Shown here in pieces: positions 1-7,607 of a stretch of 25,199 bases of DNA. Under the pieces are notes generated by a model, which ran no database searches, was not told the DNA's origin, and saw only the letters and a list, made by a program, of their open reading frames with translations. The position numbers were made by a program, and so were the translations under genes. The DNA is from Spirochaetaceae bacterium (GTDB lineage: Bacteria > Spirochaetota > Spirochaetia > Treponematales > Breznakiellaceae): positions 1-25,199 of the forward strand of contig JAITCP010000069.1 of the NCBI GenBank assembly GCA_031283025.1, given 5' to 3'. How positions within the stretch are numbered: position 1 is the first letter of the stretch; the number at the start of each line of letters is the position of its first letter.

Positions 1-118
1 ACGACAGCGTTACCGGCTCCAACCCGTTGATAACCCTGCCTTGCGCTGCTTTTCGGCCACAGCCGACAAAACAAGACAGACTCACAGCGATTAGAAGAAA
101 ACAAAGAATCTTTTTCAT
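1..118 (-). CDS. Solute-binding lipoprotein of sugar ABC transporter (N-terminal part only)
   Basis: Only the first 39 codons are in the window; the gene runs off the left edge. The start is ATG at 118-116, preceded by a good ribosome binding site (GGAGGAAT on the minus strand). The protein begins with MKKILCFLLIAVSLSC, then FVGC followed by a polar stretch, which is a lipoprotein signal peptide with a loose spirochaetal lipobox; Cys20 would be lipidated. It follows two permeases of the LplB/YtcP type with a 45-nt gap, and in such operons the next gene is normally the extracellular substrate-binding protein. The signal peptide is seen; the binding-protein role is inferred from position. It could also be another lipoprotein of the locus. 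Confidence 0.6.
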   Translation of the reverse strand, partial: MKKILCFLLIAVSLSCFVGCGRKAAQGRVINGLEPVTLS

Positions 119-143
119 ATAATTCCTCCAAAAAATATTTGTT

Positions 144-159
144 GGTGCCCCATACGGCA
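144..159 (-). other. Small hairpin in permease/binding-protein spacer
   Basis: The spacer between the permease stop and the lipoprotein start holds a 5-bp inverted repeat (GTGCC / GGCAC) with a 6-nt loop. No U-tract follows, so it is not a convincing terminator. In ABC sugar operons a spacer hairpin often sets different expression of the binding protein, but here that is only a guess. Confidence 0.3.
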
Positions 160-163
160 CAAT

Positions 164-1039
164 TTACCCTTTAATCGACCCTAACATGATACCTTTGACA
201 AAGTAACGCTGCACAAAGGGATAGAGCAGAAGAATAGGACCCGTTGTAATTAACACCAGAGCCATGCGTACCCCTTCACCGGGGATATTTGCCATCATCA
301 TCTGCATCTGGGGCGACGAATCCATGGTCTGCAGAAACTGAATATTAGAGATGATCGCCCGCAGCAGCATCTGAAGAGGCTGCATTTCCTGTCTTTCGAC
401 GAGCATGAGGCCAAGCCACCAGTCGTTCCAATAACCCAGGGCCGAAAACAGCAGAACTATCGCGAGAACCGGCTTGCCAAGAGGCAGATAGATGCGCCTG
501 TAAATCATAAAATCGCCGGCGCCGTCTATCCTTGCGGATTCGTAGAGTGAATCGGGTATGGTCTTAAAGTAGCTGCGGATCAGGAATATGTTCCAGGCGG
601 AAACCACCATGGGTAAAACAAGAGCCAGATACGTATTCTGGAGATGGAGGTACCGGGTACAGATAATGTACCAGGGAACCATACCGCCTGAAAAAAGCAT
701 AGTGATGAGTATATATATATTAAAAAATTTTCTGCCAAAAAAAGGCCGCGTCAGCACAAAGGCCATCATACTGTTGATGAACACGGCCAGAGCGGTTCCG
801 GAAACAGTTACCAGCACTGTTACCCGATATGCGTCAATTATCGCCTTGGAATTGCTGAACAAAACCCGATAAGACTCCAGGGTAAATTCCTTGGGAATTA
901 AGGTAAACCCGCCGGTCGATGCCGCTCTGGTGGTAAAGGAACCGCTGATAACCAGCAGAAAGGGGTATAGACAAATAAACGAAAACAGCCCTACGAAAAG
1001 AACGACAAGAACATAGCTTATAGTTGTTCGTTTTTTCAT
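164..1039 (-). CDS. Carbohydrate ABC transporter permease, YtcP/LplC (MalG-like) type
   Basis: This 291-residue inner-membrane protein is one of the two membrane subunits of a sugar or oligosaccharide importer. About six hydrophobic segments are visible. The cytoplasmic EAA loop that docks the ATPase is at residues 167-187: ESARIDGAG, then RRIYLPL. The size and the C-terminal ending (VKGIMLGSIKG) fit the YtcP/LplC branch of binding-protein-dependent permeases. The start ATG lies 8 nt after the stop of the upstream permease, and that stop codon (TAG) forms part of the Shine-Dalgarno TAGGAGA, so the two genes are translationally linked. No ATPase gene is seen nearby; LplB/YtcP transporters commonly share a distant MsmX-type ATPase. 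The substrate cannot be read from sequence; the neighbours suggest hemicellulose or mannan oligosaccharides. Confidence 0.9.
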   Translation of the reverse strand: MKKRTTISYVLVVLFVGLFSFICLYPFLLVISGSFTTRAASTGGFTLIPKEFTLESYRVLFSNSKAIIDAYRVTVLVTVSGTALAVFINSMMAFVLTRPFFGRKFFNIYILITMLFSGGMVPWYIICTRYLHLQNTYLALVLPMVVSAWNIFLIRSYFKTIPDSLYESARIDGAGDFMIYRRIYLPLGKPVLAIVLLFSALGYWNDWWLGLMLVERQEMQPLQMLLRAIISNIQFLQTMDSSPQMQMMMANIPGEGVRMALVLITTGPILLLYPFVQRYFVKGIMLGSIKG

Positions 1040-1047
1040 GATCTCTC

Positions 1048-1992
1048 CTAAAAAAGCCCCGTGCCTTCTTCGATTTTGTTTGCCAGCTTATTGGTCGCCA
1101 GCACAAGAACAAAAGATACGACGGACTGGAAAAAACCTACGGCGGATGACATTCCTATATCCCCCATTTTTCGTAATGCCCGGTAAATATACGTGTCGAT
1201 AACATCAACCGTGGGGTACAGCGTAGGAATATCCCGCGTTACATTGAAAAACAAACCAAAGTCAGCGTTCATAATTTTTCCTACCGCCAGGATCGTCAGG
1301 ATAATCACCGTAGGCCGCAGGTGCGGCAGGGTGATATACCAAACCTGCTGCATACGATTTGCCCCATCCAGTTCCGCAGCCTCGTAGTAGACCGGATCGA
1401 TGCCGCTGATAGCCGCAAGGTATACAATAGCCGTGTAGCCCGCCCCTTTCCAAATATTCACAACAAGCATGATTACCGGCCAGTATGAGGGCTGCATATA
1501 AAAATTGATCCTGTCTCTTCCCAGACGGGCTATAATACCGTTAAGAGACCCGGTTTCAGTGCTCAAAACCCCGGAAACCAGCACCCCAACCACTACGGTT
1601 GAAATAAAGAAAGGAAGGAAAGTGACGGACTGGGTAAGCCGCTTATAGGAACGGCTGCGAATCTCGTTAAAAGAGAGGGCCAGAACAAGGGCGAATACGG
1701 TTCCCACGGAAATAAACAATGCATTCAATAACAAGGTATTCTTCATGGCATTAAAGGCGGCGGGATTTCCGAACAGAATCATGAAGTTCCTGTACCAGGG
1801 ATCCGCCCAGGGGCTGCCGAATATACCGCCGTCAAAGGTATAGCGTTTAAATGCGATGACAAGGCCGAACAGGGGCATATACGCAAAACAAAAGAACAAC
1901 GCAACTGCGGGCAGGGCCATTATGTAAAGCGGGGAGCTTTTTTTAATCAGGTCCAATATTGTCTGGCTGCTCTTTATGCTGATCGTTTTCAT
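1048..1992 (-). CDS. Carbohydrate ABC transporter permease, LplB type
   Basis: This is the second membrane subunit of the importer, 314 residues. The family's N-terminal pattern is present (SPLYIMALPAVALFFCFAYMP), followed by about six membrane segments and the EAA loop at residues 203-223 (YEAAELDGANRM, then ITLP). An in-frame start further upstream (2064) would overlap the end of the GH43 gene and has no ribosome binding site. The ATG at 1992 has AGGGG about 5 nt before it and gives the N terminus usual in the family, so I chose it. The gene starts 19 nt after the GH43 stop, so it is very likely in the same operon. The function is firm at family level; the substrate is inferred only. Confidence 0.9.
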   Translation of the reverse strand: MKTISIKSSQTILDLIKKSSPLYIMALPAVALFFCFAYMPLFGLVIAFKRYTFDGGIFGSPWADPWYRNFMILFGNPAAFNAMKNTLLLNALFISVGTVFALVLALSFNEIRSRSYKRLTQSVTFLPFFISTVVVGVLVSGVLSTETGSLNGIIARLGRDRINFYMQPSYWPVIMLVVNIWKGAGYTAIVYLAAISGIDPVYYEAAELDGANRMQQVWYITLPHLRPTVIILTILAVGKIMNADFGLFFNVTRDIPTLYPTVDVIDTYIYRALRKMGDIGMSSAVGFFQSVVSFVLVLATNKLANKIEEGTGLF

Positions 1993-2011
1993 ATACCCCT
2001 GATCCCCTGAT

Positions 2012-4147
2012 CTACGGCCCGGTACGGGTGAATTCGTACCAGTCAATATTGACGTTACCGACAACAGTCATTGTCATTACAGTTGTACCCGCCTCAAGCC
2101 TTACGCCTTCCACCGTTGCCGTGGTGTAAACATTCCAAGCGCTGGTTGTAACACTCATTGTCGGATATTGATCGATATCATTGAAGGTCAGGTAAATTGA
2201 GCCTGAGGAATTGTTGGAAGCCATGTTGGCTTTGACGCTGTAGGTTCCCGTTTCCGTTATGTTGAGGGTATATTTTACCCATTCGCCGCCTTGCGTCCAG
2301 CAAATATTAATACGGCCGCCGCCCGATTCAATATCAACCACAGGCGCGGTAGTATCTGCGGGGTTATCAGTACGGTAACTGTAAAAACCATTATTTCTTC
2401 CGCTGGTATCATGATAAGCAACGCCTTCCCCGCCAAGGTCAAAGTCTTCGGCTTCCAGTCTGGTTCCCGGCACTGCGTGCGGCGTACCTTTGTACGGCGT
2501 ACCCTGATAAGGTTCCGCTACACGGAATTCAAAGCGGCTTACCTTAAAACCGCCGGTTAAGACGCGCAGTTCAAAGACATTTTCTCCGGCGCGAAGCGGT
2601 ATGTTTTCCACATTGGTCCCGGTAAAAGCGCCGATTGTATTGGGAACGGTTACCGTACCGCTTGAGTTCACGCCATTGACGGCGAGGAAGAAAGTCCCTC
2701 CGGTCCTTGAAGAAGCCGCATAGACATCGACCTGATACAGTCCGGCTTTTTCCGCGTTAATGGTATAGCGCGTAAATTCCCTGTCCGCCAATTCGCCAAG
2801 ATTATATTTGCCGTCCTGACTTTCAATGGCCATACCCACTGTTTTACGATAATTAGTATTAACTGCCGTACCATTGGGCTTGGTATGCCTGCTAAGATAG
2901 CCGTAAGTCCTGCCGCCGTCGTTAACACCGGCAATTTCGTTAAAGCCCGCCGGGGGTTGATTAAAATCTACGGCGCTCAAAGACAATGCTACTTCGGAGG
3001 AAGTACTGGTTTCGGTTACCGTAGGCGGGGTTCCCCCTTTCGGCTCTCCAAATGTTTTTACCAACTGAATTGTGCCGTCGGAATTATAAAACAACTCATC
3101 CACATGGACGGAACGCCCCTGATCGTTGCCCACATAGGAGGCATAATCGCTGTGATAGAACGCATACCATTTGTTATTAAACTGGACGATTGAACCGTGA
3201 ATGGTTCCGTTGCCTGTGGCATACACATACACACCCTTGGATTCCCAGGGGCCGAGCGGGTTATCGCTCATTGCATATTTAAGCTGGTCGCCGTTTTTAT
3301 CGCCGCCGCCGCCGTTGTCGGAATACGAAAGGTAATATTTACCGTTGTATTTATGCACCCAGCTTGCCTCGTGGAAATTGTCCAAGCCCTGCATTTGCCG
3401 CATATCGCCGTCAATTTCTACCATATTGTCTTTCAATTTTCCGCCGTAACAACGCCCGCCGCCGCCGTTATAAAAGTACGCGGCGCCGTCGGTGTCTATA
3501 AACACGTGCGGATCGATCTGGTTTTCCGCCCCATTGTTCAAGCCGGTCAGGTAGTTATTCAAAATGGTAAAACCGGCAGCCGGAGCCTGGCTTGTGGCAA
3601 TGCCGATTTGCCAGTTGCTGCCCCAACTGTCTGCGCCGCTGCCTGAGTTTTTAGTCGGATGCGGGAAGTAGTAATAATACACGCCATTTTTATAGACGCA
3701 ATCGGGCGCCCACATAAATTTGGAACCGTTAATGAAACTTCCGTTATGCCAGGGCACGTCGTCGGCGTTGAAAATTTCGCCGTAATCCGTCCATGTTTTC
3801 ATGTCGGTAGTTGAGAAGACGTGATACCTGTCCATGCGGTCGCAGCCTGCGGCCTCTACCATGTCGTGCGACGCATAGACAAAAAGCGTATCCACCCCGC
3901 CGATATTCCACACGCGCGCCGAGCCGTCTGCTGTGTAGAGCGGGCCCAATCCACCCGGAACCAACGCGCCCTGCCAATTTACCGTCTGCGACTGAAACTG
4001 CCAGAAAAGCGGGTTGGCCATTTCCATTGTTTTGGGATAGCCCGATGGAGTATTGCCAGGGCTGCCGTTGGGGCTGGAACATGAAGTAACAACAAGGGCG
4101 ATGAGTACAAACCCTATGGCGATTCCAAGTGTTATCTTCTTAAACAT
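2012..4147 (-). CDS. GH43 glycosidase lipoprotein with two CBM6-like domains
   Basis: This is a 711-residue surface or periplasmic lipoprotein (signal peptide ending VVTSC, lipid Cys23). Residues about 40-367 form a five-bladed GH43 catalytic domain. Likely catalytic residues are D74 (base, YTADGS), D212 (pKa modulator, QIDPHVF) and E260 (acid, NFHEASW). GH43 enzymes are inverting beta-xylosidases or alpha-L-arabinofuranosidases; which one cannot be told here. Residues about 388-543 are a CBM6/35-like beta-sandwich shared with the neighbouring GH43, and residues 562-708 are a typical CBM6 (RLEAEDF at the start, INICWTQGGEWVKY in the middle, VNIDWYEF at the end). The start is 12 nt after the upstream GH43 stop, with GGGGG as ribosome binding site. 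Parts of the catalytic domain are almost identical in DNA to the upstream gene, a sign of recent duplication or gene conversion. Confidence 0.9.
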   Translation of the reverse strand: MFKKITLGIAIGFVLIALVVTSCSSPNGSPGNTPSGYPKTMEMANPLFWQFQSQTVNWQGALVPGGLGPLYTADGSARVWNIGGVDTLFVYASHDMVEAAGCDRMDRYHVFSTTDMKTWTDYGEIFNADDVPWHNGSFINGSKFMWAPDCVYKNGVYYYYFPHPTKNSGSGADSWGSNWQIGIATSQAPAAGFTILNNYLTGLNNGAENQIDPHVFIDTDGAAYFYNGGGGRCYGGKLKDNMVEIDGDMRQMQGLDNFHEASWVHKYNGKYYLSYSDNGGGGDKNGDQLKYAMSDNPLGPWESKGVYVYATGNGTIHGSIVQFNNKWYAFYHSDYASYVGNDQGRSVHVDELFYNSDGTIQLVKTFGEPKGGTPPTVTETSTSSEVALSLSAVDFNQPPAGFNEIAGVNDGGRTYGYLSRHTKPNGTAVNTNYRKTVGMAIESQDGKYNLGELADREFTRYTINAEKAGLYQVDVYAASSRTGGTFFLAVNGVNSSGTVTVPNTIGAFTGTNVENIPLRAGENVFELRVLTGGFKVSRFEFRVAEPYQGTPYKGTPHAVPGTRLEAEDFDLGGEGVAYHDTSGRNNGFYSYRTDNPADTTAPVVDIESGGGRINICWTQGGEWVKYTLNITETGTYSVKANMASNNSSGSIYLTFNDIDQYPTMSVTTSAWNVYTTATVEGVRLEAGTTVMTMTVVGNVNIDWYEFTRTGP

Positions 4148-4159
4148 ACATAACCCCCG

Positions 4160-7100
4160 TTACAGACCCAAGGCATCAAGCCTTGCCAGAAGCGCATCTC
4201 GCTCAGCCGTGTCAATGACAAGGGCGGCAAAGTTTTTCGCAATGTCATGATCGGTTTTACTGTGGCTCCCTTCCGCTTTCGATACTGCCGCTTCCGCCGA
4301 ATCTGACAGCAATTCTTCATATTCGCCGGTGTCCATCAGGTACAAATCCGTAATATTGCCATATGCTTTGGGGCTGTTGATGCCAATTCCGTATTCAAAC
4401 GCGCACCTTACCGCGCTTGCGCCGTCTGAATCGCATAACAATATTGATATTCCCACCCTTTTCATGTCCACCGCTTGCGCATTTGTCCCTTTAAGGGAAT
4501 TCCACGGAATGGTAAGATCATAGGTAGTCGTCTTGGCAGTTTCGTCGCGCTCTATTTTGAAAAAATCAGCCCAGCCGGTCGGCCTAAAAGATCCGGTCTG
4601 CAGCCCTGTCGGAGCCGCCCACCTTTGCGGTAAAATCGTCCCGTTTGTATGAAGAGCGAAGCCTAATTCGTTTGAACTTGTTACTTCTCCGCCGCCCGGG
4701 GCACCCTTATTCATGTTGACGACTACCTGAATCGCGTCTCCCGTCCAGATGCCTTCAGGATTGTTGGCGGAAAAACTGCTATAGTGCACATCATCGGTAA
4801 CTACAAGATACAAATACAAGTTGGCATCGTCCCACTTGGCGTTGCCTTTCAGGCTTAAATCGTTGATGCCGTCCCAGGGGCCTTCCGCAAGGCACGCCTC
4901 TGTTTCCGCTATTATTAACGGGGTTGTTCCTGTTGCAATGCCTTTCTCACCTGCGTATTTGTCAGCGAATGTCGTATCAAATCTTGGCGTATTTAATGAT
5001 GTTCCTTTTGAGGCGATGAAATTAAGCATGCGCCCGCTGCCATCCAGGGTAACCTGGAAGTCAAACAGGTATCCGCCGTAATACGGCAAATCTATTAACT
5101 GTTCATCGCCTTCGCGAAGGTCTTCAAAACGTATCGGAGTAAAACCGGCGCTGTAGGCGGATGAGTTAATCAGTTTAATTGTCCCGCTATAAGGCCCTGA
5201 TAAGACTCCGGTCAACTTTAACTTTTTATCCATCCCCTCCCCTTTTACGAGTTCAAGGTTCAGGGGCATAATATTGGAACGGAATTCAAATTTTTGGACC
5301 TTGAAACCACCGCTTACGACGCGCAGATCAAAGACATTTTCGCCGGCTACCAGCGGTATGTTCTTAACGTTGACCTTGGTAAAAACGCCGTTTGTATTCG
5401 GGACGGTTACTGTACTCGCAGAGGGGGCAGTACCGATCCTGTTCACGCCGTTAGTGTTGAGGTAGAAACTCCCGCCAGTCTTTGAAGAAGCCACGAAAAC
5501 ATCGACTTCATAGTTACCGGCTTTTTCCGCGGTAATGGTATAACGCGTAAATTCCCTTGCATCCAATTCGCCAAGAACATAATCGCCGGCGCTGCTTTCA
5601 ATGGCCATGCCAACCGTTTTACGATAATTGGTATTAACTGCCGTACCGCCGGTTTTGGTATGCCTGCTAAGATAGCCGTAAGTCCTGCCGCCGTCGTTAA
5701 CGCCGTCAATCTCGTTAAAGCCCGCCGGGGGTTCGTTAAAATCTACGGCCTTCAAAGACAACGCTACTACGTCGGGATCACCGTCGGTATTGACTACAGT
5801 ACGCGCTGTGTCCTGATACGGCTTTCCGAACGTTTTTACCAGTTGAATAGCGCCGTCGGGATTATACTCCAATTCATCCACATGGACAGAACGTCCCTGA
5901 TCGTTGCCCACATAGGATACATAATCGCTGTGATAGAACGCATACCATTTGTTTTTAAACTCAACGATTGAGCCGTGAATGGTGCCGTTGCCTGTGGCAT
6001 ACACATACACGCCCTGATATTCCCAAGGGCCAAGCGGGTTATCGCTGGTTGCGTATTTCAACTGGTCGCCGTTGTTTTGACCGCCGCCGCCGTTGTCGGA
6101 ATATGAAAGATAATATTTCCCGTTGTATTTATGCACCCAGGTGGCTTCATGGAAATTGTCCAGACCCTGCATTTGCTGCATATCGCCGTCAATCTCCAGC
6201 ATATTGTCTTTTAGCTTTCCGCCGTAACAACGCCCGCCGCCGCCGTTATAGAAGTACGCGGTGCCGTCGTCGTCGATAAACACGTGCGGGTCAATCTGGT
6301 TCTGCGCCCCATTGTTCAAGCCTTCCAGCCAGTTTGGTAAAATCATAAAATTGGACGCGGGGTGGTTGCTTACGGCAATGCCGATTTGCCAGTTGCTGCC
6401 CCAACTGTCTGCGCCGCTGCCTGAGTTTTTCGTCGGATGCGGGAAGTAGTAATAATACACGCCATTTTTATAGACGCAATCGGGCGCCCACATAAATTTG
6501 GAGCCGTTAATGAAACTTCCGTTATGCCAGGGCACATCGTCGGCATTGAAAATTTCGCCGTAATCCGTCCAGTTTTTCATATCGGTAGTGGAGAAAACGT
6601 GATACCTGTCCATGCGGTCGCAGCCCGCGGCTTCTAACATATCATGCGAAGCATAGACAAAAAGCGTATCCGTCCCGTTGATGTTCCACACGCGGGTGGA
6701 ACCGTCGGCTGTGTGGAGCGGGCCTAAGGTATCCTGTAGCGCGCCCGCCCAATTTACCGTTTTCGACTCGAACTGCCAGAAAAGCGGGTTGGCCATTTCC
6801 TGCGTTTTGGGATAGCCATCTGGATAACTCGGATTTTCCTGATCCGGAATGGCAACAGTCAGTGTGTTCGTAAGCGCCTCCTTGTCCAAATAATACACCC
6901 TAACTTTTGCGCCATTATGCAATATGTTTAAGGGTTCTCCATGATTAGGAACTGTTTGCAGGCCAAAATCCTCCATTTGTGCAAACTGTACCGGTTGGGT
7001 TGTATCATCCTGGAAGGTAATCAATACCGCAATCCCGGTAAGGTCGAGCGTTTCCCCGAAGAAGTAACTGAGCTTTGACGGCTGCCCCGTTATGCTTAAC

Positions 7101-7537
7101 GACTTGACATCCTGCTGCAGCGTCGCCGGGAACGTGTAGGCAAGCTGGAGGGTTGAACCGTTGTTTATAACCGATACCGGGGTTTTTGTAACGTTGACCT
7201 TTACGTTTCCATCCGCCAACCCGGTGAAGGTAAATCCGGTACCCGCCGTCAGCGTAACCTGGGCGATATACGCCGTGCCGCCCAGGAACTTGTCTTCTGC
7301 ATCCAGTCCGGGCGACCAAGTTACCGTTCCCGCAGAAAAACCTGTACCATTAATAGCCGCGGTCGTTTTCGGTGCCTCGCCTTTATGCGGCTGATCTATG
7401 TTGACGTTGACTGAGTTTATTTTCACAAGATTGCCGGTGTCAACAGTATTATCGCCGCCGGGACTGGAACATGAAGTACCAACAAGAGCTATGAGCATAA
7501 ACCCAATGGCGATTCCAATTGCCGTTTTCCTAAACAT
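4160..7537 (-). CDS. Large GH43 glycosidase lipoprotein: Ig-like, Big_3, GH43, CBM6-like, CBM9
   Basis: The product is 1125 residues from the ATG at 7537, chosen over an in-frame upstream ATG because GGAGG lies 6 nt before it and the signal peptide (MFRKTAIGIAIGF, ending GTSC, lipid Cys23) then matches the paralogue. Domains in order: a surface repeat of the kind with GTGFSAG and GGTAYIA motifs (about 38-135), a Big_3-type Ig domain (about 143-231), the GH43 domain (about 240-570; likely D278, D416 and E464), a CBM6/35-like domain (about 592-754), an unassigned 95-residue linker domain, a CBM9-like domain (about 852-1068) and a charged helical tail with LLARLDALGL at the end. It differs from its tandem copy by an added N-terminal block and a different C-terminal module. 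Expected activity is xylosidase or arabinofuranosidase on hemicellulose. Confidence 0.9.
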   Translation of the reverse strand: MFRKTAIGIAIGFMLIALVGTSCSSPGGDNTVDTGNLVKINSVNVNIDQPHKGEAPKTTAAINGTGFSAGTVTWSPGLDAEDKFLGGTAYIAQVTLTAGTGFTFTGLADGNVKVNVTKTPVSVINNGSTLQLAYTFPATLQQDVKSLSITGQPSKLSYFFGETLDLTGIAVLITFQDDTTQPVQFAQMEDFGLQTVPNHGEPLNILHNGAKVRVYYLDKEALTNTLTVAIPDQENPSYPDGYPKTQEMANPLFWQFESKTVNWAGALQDTLGPLHTADGSTRVWNINGTDTLFVYASHDMLEAAGCDRMDRYHVFSTTDMKNWTDYGEIFNADDVPWHNGSFINGSKFMWAPDCVYKNGVYYYYFPHPTKNSGSGADSWGSNWQIGIAVSNHPASNFMILPNWLEGLNNGAQNQIDPHVFIDDDGTAYFYNGGGGRCYGGKLKDNMLEIDGDMQQMQGLDNFHEATWVHKYNGKYYLSYSDNGGGGQNNGDQLKYATSDNPLGPWEYQGVYVYATGNGTIHGSIVEFKNKWYAFYHSDYVSYVGNDQGRSVHVDELEYNPDGAIQLVKTFGKPYQDTARTVVNTDGDPDVVALSLKAVDFNEPPAGFNEIDGVNDGGRTYGYLSRHTKTGGTAVNTNYRKTVGMAIESSAGDYVLGELDAREFTRYTITAEKAGNYEVDVFVASSKTGGSFYLNTNGVNRIGTAPSASTVTVPNTNGVFTKVNVKNIPLVAGENVFDLRVVSGGFKVQKFEFRSNIMPLNLELVKGEGMDKKLKLTGVLSGPYSGTIKLINSSAYSAGFTPIRFEDLREGDEQLIDLPYYGGYLFDFQVTLDGSGRMLNFIASKGTSLNTPRFDTTFADKYAGEKGIATGTTPLIIAETEACLAEGPWDGINDLSLKGNAKWDDANLYLYLVVTDDVHYSSFSANNPEGIWTGDAIQVVVNMNKGAPGGGEVTSSNELGFALHTNGTILPQRWAAPTGLQTGSFRPTGWADFFKIERDETAKTTTYDLTIPWNSLKGTNAQAVDMKRVGISILLCDSDGASAVRCAFEYGIGINSPKAYGNITDLYLMDTGEYEELLSDSAEAAVSKAEGSHSKTDHDIAKNFAALVIDTAERDALLARLDALGL

Positions 7538-7551
7538 ACATAACCTCCGTT

Positions 7552-7600
7552 TAAGCCGCATGAGCGGCGTTTTAATCGAAGTCTCCGCGCTACGGAAACA
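7552..7600 (-). other. Two small hairpins in GH43 leader
   Basis: The 70-nt spacer before the large GH43 gene contains a GCCGC / GCGGC stem with a 4-nt loop (7555-7568), just before the GGAGG ribosome binding site, and a weaker TCCG / CGGA stem further upstream. They are inverted repeats seen directly; a role in translation or mRNA stability is only possible. Confidence 0.3.
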
Positions 7601-7607
7601 TAACCCC

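Noticed and set aside
1993..2064. N-terminal extension of the LplB-type permease
   Set aside because: It overlaps the end of the GH43 gene and lacks a ribosome binding site; the ATG at 1992 has both a good site and the usual family N terminus.
3197..3646. 149-residue plus-strand reading frame inside the GH43 gene
   Set aside because: It is antisense to a well-supported enzyme domain, has no ribosome binding site, and a similar frame pattern recurs in the paralogue because of shared DNA.
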